From: Torreya grandis
Taxonomy: Eukaryota; Streptophyta; Pinopsida; Cupressales; Taxaceae
NCBI GenBank assembly: GCA_037957365.1
Contig: JARHVA010000667.1
Coordinates: forward strand, 1,118,501-1,182,500
Length of the DNA stretch: 64,000 bases
Direction: 5' to 3'
Part shown: positions 56,501-64,000 of the stretch, one piece after another
How the letters are laid out: every line of letters starts with the position of its first letter
Numbering within the stretch: the first letter of the stretch is position 1
Program-made: the position numbers and the translations under genes
The notes under the pieces: model-generated
Databases searched by the model: none
Told to the model about the DNA's origin: nothing
What the model saw: the letters and a program-made list of their open reading frames with translations, nothing else

Positions 56501-56905
56501 GAAGTTGTTTTTGATGGTGAACCCGATGACGAAGAAGTTGAAGTTGAAGAAACATTACGTGAACCAGAAGAAGTGGAAAAGACATTAGCAAGTACACTTG
56601 CGACTTTATCAGGGGCTTCGAGATACCATCCCTTTAGAGTAAGAGGGCGTTTGCAAGGGCAAAAAATCACCGTGTTGATAGATAGTGGGGCCACCCAAAA
56701 TTTCATTAATGAAGGACTAGTAACAAATTTGGGTTTGAAAGCCAAAGAATTTCAAGGTTTTAAGGTGACAGTTGTTGATGGTTTTACCATTCCATGCACT
56801 CAAAAAATTCAACAACTCCATTTCACATTGGCAATACATCAAATAAATGATGATTTCTATGTCATAGGCAGTGGTGAAACAAATTTTGTGCTAGGTGTTC
56901 AATAG
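56501..56905 (+). pseudogene. Element D protease
   Basis: In frame with the knuckle: acidic linker (EPDDEEVEVEETLREPEEVE) then RLQGQKITVLIDSGATQNFI, the D-S-G-A motif, and VVDGFTIPCTQKIQQLHFTL. It ends at a TAG (56903-56905) after ETNFVLGVQ, where the polyprotein would continue to RT (FVLGMQWL type). Confidence 0.82.
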
Positions 56906-57089
56906 CTACATTCTTTGAGTGAATTTACCCAAAACTATCAAACCGTGGAATTAAAATTTAAAGCAGATGGGAAAGATGTGTTTCAGGGTATGGCTAATGG
57001 AGCCCTCCAAGTGATTACAACCAAGAGGATGGAAAGAACATTCAGAAAAGGGCAAGTTTCATGGTGGCACAATATTTTGTAAGCTCTAC

Positions 57090-57840
57090 AAAATCGAATC
57101 CGCAGAGACATCATGATGATATTCAAATCATAATTAATAAAACATTCTAAGGTTTTTGAGAATATTCCACATGGGTTGCCACCAAACAGAGGGTTTCAAC
57201 ATATCATTGAGTTAGAAATTGGTACCAAGCCAATAAAAATCACCTCGTACTGCCACCCTAGAATCTCTAAAGAGGAGATTGAAAAGGCTATCAAAGAATT
57301 GCTGGAAATGGGGCATATTAGGCCAAATTCAAGCCCTTTTGCTTCATTCGTAGTCCTAGTCAAGAAGAAAGATGGCATGTTGAGAATGTGCATAGACTAC
57401 CAACAATTGAATAAGACCATTAAGAATAGATATCCGATGCCAAGAATTGATGAAGTAGTCGATGAGCTCCATGGAGCTATTTTCTTTTTCAAAATCAATT
57501 AAAATCAGGATACTATCAAATCGAACTGCGAGAAGATATTCATAAAACTGCATTCAGATGTCATTATGGACATTTCAAGTTCTTGGTTATGCCTTTTGGA
57601 TTGACCAACGCTCCATCCACCTTTCAGTCTTGCATGAATCACATATTCAGTAAGCATTTGAGAAAATTTGTTTTGGTTTTCTTTGATGATATATTGATAT
57701 ATAGTACGTCATGGGAGGAACACTTGAAACATTTAGATATAGTGTTAGAACTTTAGGAGCAACAATCATTTTTTGCTAAATGTCTAAATGCTAATTCAGA
57801 ATGTTGGAGATTTTATACTTTGGGCATGTCATCAATAGGC
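57090..57840 (+). pseudogene. Element D reverse transcriptase, broken
   Basis: The frame 57176-57502 holds [40 protein letters not shown] and [21 protein letters not shown] frameshift at about 57495 (the [11 protein letters not shown] block) leads into the next frame: [20 protein letters not shown] and then [14 protein letters not shown] with the FFDD catalytic box at about 57680. A stop follows at about 57755. Typical plant Ty3/gypsy RT. Confidence 0.85.
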
Positions 57841-58173
57841 AGGGAGTGCACGATGATCAATAAAAAATCCAAGCTATATTAGATTGGCCTCCTACTACCA
57901 TGACTCAATTGAGAGGGTTCTTGAGGTTATGCACTTATTATTGAAGGTTCGTAAAAGGGTTCTCTTGAATAGCTGTCCCTTTGAGTAATTTGACAAAAAG
58001 GGGAGCCTTTCATTGGTCAGAAATTGTTCAATCAACATTTGAGAAACTTAAACAAGAAATGAGGTCATGTCCACTTTTGGCTGTACCAAACTTTTCATTA
58101 CCTTTTGTGTTGGAATGCGACATGTCAAGTGAAGGAATAGGTGTTGTTCTAATGCATTAAGGTCATCCAATTG
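57841..58173 (+). pseudogene. Element D RNase H start, truncated by element E
   Basis: RT connection wording (MTQLRGFLRLCTYY) is followed by TKKGAFHWSEIVQSTFEKLK and FVLECDMSSEGIGVVLMH. The D in LECDMSSEGIGVVL is the first RNase H catalytic residue, intact here at the canonical place. The reading is cut at 58173 by the LTR of element E. Confidence 0.8.
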
Positions 58174-59762
58174 TGTAATGTCCCTAAATTGGGACATATG
58201 ACTCAAACAAGGGTTTTACACAAAATCTAACAAATCTGCAATTTATTTTTGAGTTTTTGAAATTAAAATCAGCAAACCCTAGGTACATAAACTGCTCCAA
58301 CAATATTCCTTTATTTCCACTCCAAATATGCAAGAAAACTATCATAAAAAACCCTGAATAAGTGGCCACAATAAATACCTTGTTTCGTTGTAATAGACGA
58401 TGCCAATCATTGATTCTGTCCTTCCACAATTTTGATTTTTATCATAAAATGCAACAGCTGTTTATTCAAATCGCCACAAACCCTTGCAAAATCATTCATA
58501 AATTGTAGACGAAATTCACAAAAAAATGTTTTAATATTTGCCCAACTATTTAGGCCCTAAAATCACCCTAAACCCTTGCAAATCTTCTCAAAAAAATTTG
58601 CCCCACCTGGAAAAATATTTCAAATAATCTCTGAATATTCTAGGGCATTGAATGACCCTAAAAACCCTACAAAACCACTCCAACACAAATTGCCTAGCTA
58701 GAATAAAATATCTCTAAACCCTAGAATAATGTTTCCAAGCAAATTAGCCCTCAGAGGAAAGATTTTCAATCAACCAACAAATTCGCCACCCTAGGAATGG
58801 CTCCAAACCACACAAACAACCTCCAAAAGCAAGTCGCTCCACTAGGAAAAATTATGCAAATAGTTTTTTGAATTAATTCTCTTATTTTCAGCCCTCAGTA
58901 ATTTATTATTTGCCTTAATCAGCTGAAATTTTAAAATTTCGTATCTTCTGAAATATTGGAAATTTCAATGCAAATGTTAGCTCAAAATGATCACAAAAAT
59001 AGTAGCTTTCAAACAAAATTAGAATCAGAATTTTTCCTCTATGGAAAGTCCCTTAAAAGTAGTTTTGAAGTTACAAAAACCCTATTTACAGCCCTAGATT
59101 CTTCCAAAATCAACAAAAAATCTTTAAACCAAGTTCGCCCACCTGTTTGACCTGTAAATCATGAATTTTCAGCTCTCTGAAGGGTTTGCAATAATTCTTT
59201 GATGAAAGTGGTGTCCAAAGACAACTTTATAGATCTTCTTGCATACAATTATGCACAATTATGACGAAATTACAACCCTTGAATAGAGCTGCCCTGGTAG
59301 AAGAATGGAGGTTTTCATCTCCAAGCTCCTTGGTGCACTTGAAGGTTTTCGTCCTTAAGTCACTTGTTCAAGCTTGACATACTTGCACAAGAATTTCAAT
59401 ATCCAAAATTCCATAATCCTTCAAATGAATCTTTACTTGCCTTTATATATCACTCCTCCAAGTGTGGTGCCCAAAAATTGGAGGGGAGAGTTACCTTTCT
59501 TTTTAAAATATTAAAGATCCTCTTAGTTTCACTTTAGGCCTTAAGTGCCCAAGACCTATAAACCACACCACGTAAGTGAGATAGAAACATAAGGTGCTTT
59601 TCGTAACTCAACTCAAAATTAGAAATATAAAGTACCCTTTCCATTATTAACTCCTCACAAGTGGCCCACAATGTGCTCTTTCTTTCCTCTACCCTTAGCC
59701 ATCGGAAACAAGAATGGGCTAAGGGTCCTACGAGGGTCTAGATAAAAAATAGAGACATTACA
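58174..59762 (-). repeat. Element E 3' LTR (1589 bp)
   Basis: Termini are TGTAATGTCCCTAAATTGGG and AGAGACATTACA. On the minus strand it is preceded by a polypurine tract, which sets its orientation and makes it the 3' LTR of an element extending to higher coordinates. It inserts into RNase H of element D; the left flank is AATTG. No coding sequence. Confidence 0.82.
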
Positions 59763-59777
59763 GGCCTCCCTACTCAA
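59763..59777 (-). promoter_or_regulatory. Polypurine tract, element E
   Basis: Minus strand TTGAGTAGGGAGGCC directly beside the 3' LTR, preceded by GAGGATAGACAATT; this is the expected plus-strand primer position. Confidence 0.75.
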
Positions 59778-60124
59778 AATTGTCTATCCTCAAGTAATTG
59801 CAATACCCAAAGAGGTGTACCAACATACCTTATTATGCAATGTCCACTTGTGATTCCATCCCAAAGAAAAGAACCCTAAATTGGCTCTTTCATTCTGTTG
59901 TACCTATGCTTTGGGGGCTGCCCTCATGTGTTAGAAGTGTCCTCATAGCCTTCCAAATGTTCCATATGCTCCCAATCAACCATCCTTTTCAATACCAAGT
60001 GGTGGATGAGCAAACTCCCTTCCCTAATACCTTATAAATGGGTGAGATGTGACCAAAAGTTGTTACGTACATCATGAGAAAACCAAACTACCTTGCTGTC
60101 CCATGTGCAAAACTCTCTCATGTG

Positions 60125-60460
60125 CTAGACCATGACCCACCAAAATTTCCAAAAGAAATCACCATTGTATCTTCCAAGAGGTGAGGCCTCCAAGACATAT
60201 CCGTCATCATGTATGGGCATCCGAGTGTGAAACACATACTCAACAAGAGGCTGACCCTTGTCACTCATCTCAAGCATGCATAGGATATTTTTCAAACTCA
60301 TCAATAGCTCCCAAACATTCCCATAAGAAGGCTGTACCTTCCCATTGTGAATGCTTCTTACATCATCTTCCCAAGGTGCCAACATAAGCATGTTTCTAGA
60401 ATCTTGTATGAGCTGGACCAAATCAGCTTTTTCTTTATGGTAACATGGTTGTATATGCAA
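60125..60460 (-). CDS. Unknown protein-like frame, element E 3' region
   Basis: A 111-codon minus-strand frame: HIQPCYHKEKADLVQLIQDS, then GKVQPSYGNVWELLMSLKNI and LEMSDKGQPLVEYVFHTRMP. I do not recognise a domain. Its VQP..GN and SDKGQP segments echo the repeated wording at 62683-63771, so it probably belongs to the same degenerate array, separated from it by the LTR. It may be a leftover of an additional ORF, or repeats without coding function. Confidence 0.35.
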   Translation of the reverse strand: MHIQPCYHKEKADLVQLIQDSRNMLMLAPWEDDVRSIHNGKVQPSYGNVWELLMSLKNILCMLEMSDKGQPLVEYVFHTRMPIHDDGYVLEASPLGRYNGDFFWKFWWVMV

Positions 60461-60599
60461 ATAAATTACTGATTTTTAATGTGGACAAACATGGAAATAA
60501 ACCTACTCATACCTTTCTTGACCCACAAACTGGAACATGTCATAAAATTCAGGTCAAACACATCCATACATGGCTGTGTTTGATCTCGCAAGTCTGATT

Positions 60600-60657
60600 C
60601 TTCTAAGTAATGAATTTCAGATCCTATATATACCCTTCTAAGTAATGAATTTCAGAT
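60600..60657. repeat. 23-bp direct repeat beside a truncated LTR
   Basis: CTTCTAAGTAATGAATTTCAGAT occurs at 60600-60622 and again at 60635-60657. The second copy lies within 4 bp of the truncated LTR start. Confidence 0.9.
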
Positions 60658-60660
60658 TTT

Positions 60661-62432
60661 TCTATGGCAGCCTATTCACATGCACCTATACTCTGTTGTG
60701 GACACTTCTTGCTGACCTGCAAAAGAAGAATCTCACAATACACTAGACATGCTGGAATCATTCTGTGAAAGCATGAAAGAAAATGACTTAACACAAGACA
60801 AAACCATAGACATATGCAAAAGTGCAAAATCAAATGGAGGTAAAAATGTTGTCTTGATTCAAGGTAAAATCCTGCAGGCCTTCGCCATACAAGCTGAGAG
60901 ATATCTTCCTCTCTTGGAGGTTACAATATATATAGCATGAAAAGAAAGACTTTTGGCGCCTTCTAGAAAAAGCAGCGTATGCTGCGTTGAATGCCTTGAA
61001 AGAGGAAACTTGCTCATGCTGGTGTCATCCTTCTAGAAACGGTCTAGAAGAACCATGCTGTAGATGTCGCAAGTCTTGACTTTACAGCTTAAACCATCTT
61101 AAATGTTATTGCAAAAGAATGGGTCACTTTGTCTCATTCGTAGCAATAACTTCCTGTGCCGACGCTTTCTGTGTGCCACATGGGCTATTCTATTCTTTTA
61201 TGCGCTTGACTTATGTGTGCGTGGTCGTGCTTTCACTGTTTTCTGTCTCTTTCCTGGCAACTCGGCTCTCAGGCTATCTTTTTGTCATTTGATGGCTCTT
61301 CGGGCTCCTTTCTCGGTGGGTCGCTGAGTTTCCCTTGGGTCTTATGCACCTTTGAATTCCGTTGGGCCTGCACCATTCGAGCTCTTTCAGGCCACTTTTT
61401 GTGAAGGCGTTAGTCCTTTGTCTTGTCCTCAACGGCCGACGCATCTCGTCAAAATTGACGTCTGCGGGCCTGTCACTATTCGAAAAGCAAACGGCTATTT
61501 CATCATCGTAAATTTGATGTCCGTAGAACTGTCGCCATTTGAAAGTCAACGGCTAGTTTGCTGCCTTGAATTTGACATGCTTGGGCCTGTCACCCCTTTG
61601 GCAATTCCTTCGGCCCTTTGTATTCCTTTGGCCTTTTGCAATTGAACCTTCCCGAATGGAAGGTGTCTCTTCGTAGCTTGGAAAAGGTCCTTTTTTGGGT
61701 TGTTGGGAGTCCCCCACAAAGGCACTTACCCTTCGGGCTTCCTTGTCTTCTGAATTCCTTCAGATATTTTGTCCGAAGGAAATCCTCCCTTCAAAGTCCC
61801 GGCCCTTTGTTCTTTCGGTTTTTTTCTTCGAACAAATTCCTTCGGACAAAAAGTCCGAAGGAATTCCTTCGGGCTTTTGTTCGAAGGAATTTGCCTTTGT
61901 CCCTTGTATTTTCCTTCGGACATTTTGTCCGAAGGAACTTTGCCTTTTGCTATGGATTTCCTTCGGACAAAAGTCCAAAGGAATACTTTGCCTTGCTCAC
62001 TTTTCCAAATGAAACTTTCCTTTCGGGTCTTCTACCTTGTTCTCTTGGAATGCGCTTTTGCCCTCCGCAAGGGTATCTTGGGCCCAAAGTTGCCCTTCGG
62101 AACCTGCTGAACGGTCCTATTTGGTCACCTGCCTGCCCTCCGCAAGGGCACTTGTCTTTCGCACCCTTGTGAAAGACTTATATCTCTTTGAAGTTGGCCC
62201 ATTCCTTTGCCGAAAGGCTTGTGAAAACTAGCTGCCCATAGCGAAATAAACCTCCGGATCAACCCAAAACATCTACAAAGCTCAAGTCACTTGGCTCTTT
62301 ACAGAACAGGTCTACTACCAAGGGAAATGGCACAATTGCAGTAGGGGGAATACACCCAAGATTGACGGCTTAGAACAGCAGGGAAAGAAATGAGACCAAT
62401 TTTTTGGCCTGTAGGACCAAAAATGGTCAACA
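60661..62432 (-). repeat. Truncated LTR (element C family) in element E
   Basis: From TATGGCAGCCTATTCACATG (equivalent to 29820 in the 29416 LTR) to CCAAAAATGGTCAACA at 62432. About 400 bases of the U5 end are missing. It contains TATA (60927-60934), the duplicated TTGACGTC block (61455-61600), TCCGAAGG palindromes (61750-61990) and CGCAAGGGCAC boxes. It lacks the TTGAACC tract. Confidence 0.83.
60927..60934 (-). promoter_or_regulatory. Putative LTR TATA box
   Basis: Minus strand GCTATATATATTGTAACC, at the position shared with sibling LTRs. Confidence 0.45.
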
Positions 62433-62682
62433 TTTATACTGCTGTACCAGTGCTTTGGAGGTTGCCTCCAAGTGCTAGAAGTGTCCACATAGCCTTCCAA
62501 ATGCTGCCCATTATCAACATTCTCATGTATGCAAGTAACACTCCATAAGCTCACCAAATTTACATTCCCAAGGGTTGTACTCTCCTTCGCAAACCTGAAT
62601 ATGTATCTAGATGGGCTGTAACAATGAATTAGAGTCATGCTTCCATCCCATATTATCAATTTCTTTAACACCAAACTACCCC

Positions 62683-63771
62683 TTAGTGTCCCCTTTCACT
62701 CCATACTTCTCCAGTAATCATCCCATGATTCAGAATTTGCAACAAGTTAGGACTGTCGAACAAAATTAATTTTTCATAATGCATAAGGTTGTCCAAGGTC
62801 ACATTTTCTCCTTGAAAGAGTATTGGGACAAGCATACTCTCATAACATATATTTTCCAATTTTCCTTTGATGTCATGCTTCGCAAAATTAATATTTTCAC
62901 AATGTAGCATAGGCTGGAAATGGTCAAAAAAATCATAATCCATACCTTTAATACACAGCTGTACCTTCCATGTGAATTTGGGGTTTTCCAAGCAACGAAT
63001 TTCATTATTTTCACCTTTGTTAGATGGCTGTACCGTCTCATAAAATTTAGAAATTTTCTTAGAAAAATCAGAACTCTTACCTTGACTATGTGGCTGTACT
63101 TCCCATAGGAACATCAATTTTTTTGTGCCATAAAAATCATAACTTTCATTTTTGTCAAATTGTTGCATCTTTCCCTTCAATTTAGCATTTTTCAAGTAAA
63201 TATCAGTCCTCATATCACACTTGTATTTAGAAATAGTGTTGTTTACATCAATTTCGGGGCTGCCTTTGTGAACAAGAAAACTCATTCATCCCATCATTAG
63301 GTGAAAAGTAAAAATCGGAATCATTCATATTTATCCCTTGCAGTATTTCCTCTCCTTTTTTGCAAGTAGATGGCTGCCCATAGTGTCCCAAAACAGTGTT
63401 ATCCTTGTTTTCCTTCTCAGTCCACCCCATACTCATGAAACACCCTTTTATCATGAAGTGTTCCAAGAAATAACATCAAATCTGAAATCAACACGGATGG
63501 CATGAAGTGTTTTACCAAAATTTTGAAACTTCCTCTTGCTGCCTACTCTCCAATTAGTGCCCTTCATCTTAGCCTCCGAGTTAGCATAATCCTTATGATG
63601 ATCAACATAATGCAAAGACAAAGTGTGGTGATGATAGAAAAAATCTTCGCTATGAAGACAATAAACTTGCTTACCCTTAGTAGCTGCCATAACAAGTTTT
63701 CCAAAAGCCAAACCATGCTTGCCACTATCTTTGTTCATCATATATAATTTTGAATTTTCACTTGCTCTCAT
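62683..63771 (-). CDS. Unknown repetitive protein-like region, element E
   Basis: Three successive minus-strand frames: 63451-63771, 63248-63466 and 62683-63285 (200 codons). The longest holds recurring units built on W-x-VQP...KG, such as FLWEVQPHSQGKSSDFSKK, FYETVQPSNKGENNEI and FTWKVQLCIKGMDYDFFD, each about 25-30 residues. The plus strand shows the motif GGCTGTACCTTCCCATA at matching intervals. There is no recognised domain, membrane segment or signal peptide. The position between pol and the 3' LTR is where extra ORFs sit in some plant gypsy elements. It could equally be a non-coding tandem array that stays open by chance. Confidence 0.4.
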
Positions 63772-64000
63772 GAAATTAACTAATAAAGTTCCAAAATCAA
63801 AATTATTAACTTAGATAAAATGTAGAATGTTACCCGGATCCCACACCTTAGGGTGTCCATAGAAGTTATTTTGAACCACGGAATCTTTTTGTCTCCCTTT
63901 GTAGACAAAACCTTTTATTTTACTATTGTTTTTTTCATGCTTCTCATGATGGAAACAATTCTGAAATGACAAAATATGCAACAATATCTCAACTTTCTCA

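Larger units (their letters stand above)
59778..64000 (-). mobile_element. Element E internal region (partial), with an unusual post-pol segment
   Basis: The minus strand between the window edge and the polypurine tract has no recognisable gag or pol. Instead, several minus-strand frames show recurring WEVQP...KG wording, described separately at 62683-63771 and 60125-60460. It is interrupted by a truncated LTR at 60661-62432. Pol should lie beyond 64000. Confidence 0.6.

Noticed and set aside
1..64000. tRNA or rRNA genes
   Set aside because: The only tRNA-like words are primer-binding sites of 9-19 bases; no cloverleaf or rRNA stretch was seen.

Overview
The window looks like a repeat-dominated stretch of a large plant nuclear genome; a gymnosperm such as a conifer would fit, but nothing in the sequence proves the taxon. 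Almost all of it is transposable elements in successive insertion layers: Ty3/gypsy LTR retrotransposons, their solo LTRs, and non-LTR LINEs. The only host-gene material I can support is two short leucine-rich-repeat exons with matching phase-2 introns (48355-48438 and 49664-49732, + strand). I see no rRNA, tRNA, CRISPR array or prokaryotic feature.

Layout. 1-6860: element A, a Ty3/gypsy element on the minus strand (gag, protease, RNase H, reverse transcriptase running off the window start) with its 2.7 kb 5' LTR. 6998-9685: a solo-type LTR in the opposite orientation. 9686-12420: a decayed LINE. 12780-16713: a second decayed LINE (endonuclease, reverse transcriptase, C-terminal Cys/His motif) whose last bases reappear at 45307. 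Between those two points lies element C (16714-45306, minus). Element C carries in its 3' LTR the complete element B (18853-36277, minus, LTRs of about 3.2 kb). Element B in turn carries two solo LTRs (19526-21782 and 29416-31766). Target-site duplications support most layers: CTATA for C, AAGTT for B, CTTAT for the first solo LTR.

45353-54398: older debris. It holds a gypsy reverse transcriptase fragment split by a 1.84 kb solo LTR (46246-48086), the LRR exons, a degenerate gypsy integrase, and a LINE 3' tail. 54399-64000: a second nest. A gypsy gag start is cut by element D (plus strand, 521-bp LTR, Met-type primer site, zinc-knuckle gag, RT). D is cut by the 3' LTR of element E (minus strand), and E is cut by another truncated LTR (60661-62432).

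Two features stand out. First, elements A, B and C each carry an archaeal/plant-type RNase H between protease and reverse transcriptase, while the RNase H in the usual place after RT has lost its catalytic aspartate in B and C. Second, the long LTRs of different families share a set of palindrome-rich upstream modules (TCCGAAGG hairpins, CCCTCCGCAAGGGCAC, TTGAACC/GGTTCAA, AGTCCGTAGA, TGACGTC and ACACGTGGC boxes) placed ahead of a conserved TATATATT promoter-like site. Nearly every coding region is broken, mostly by C-to-T type changes that turn Gln or Trp codons into stops.
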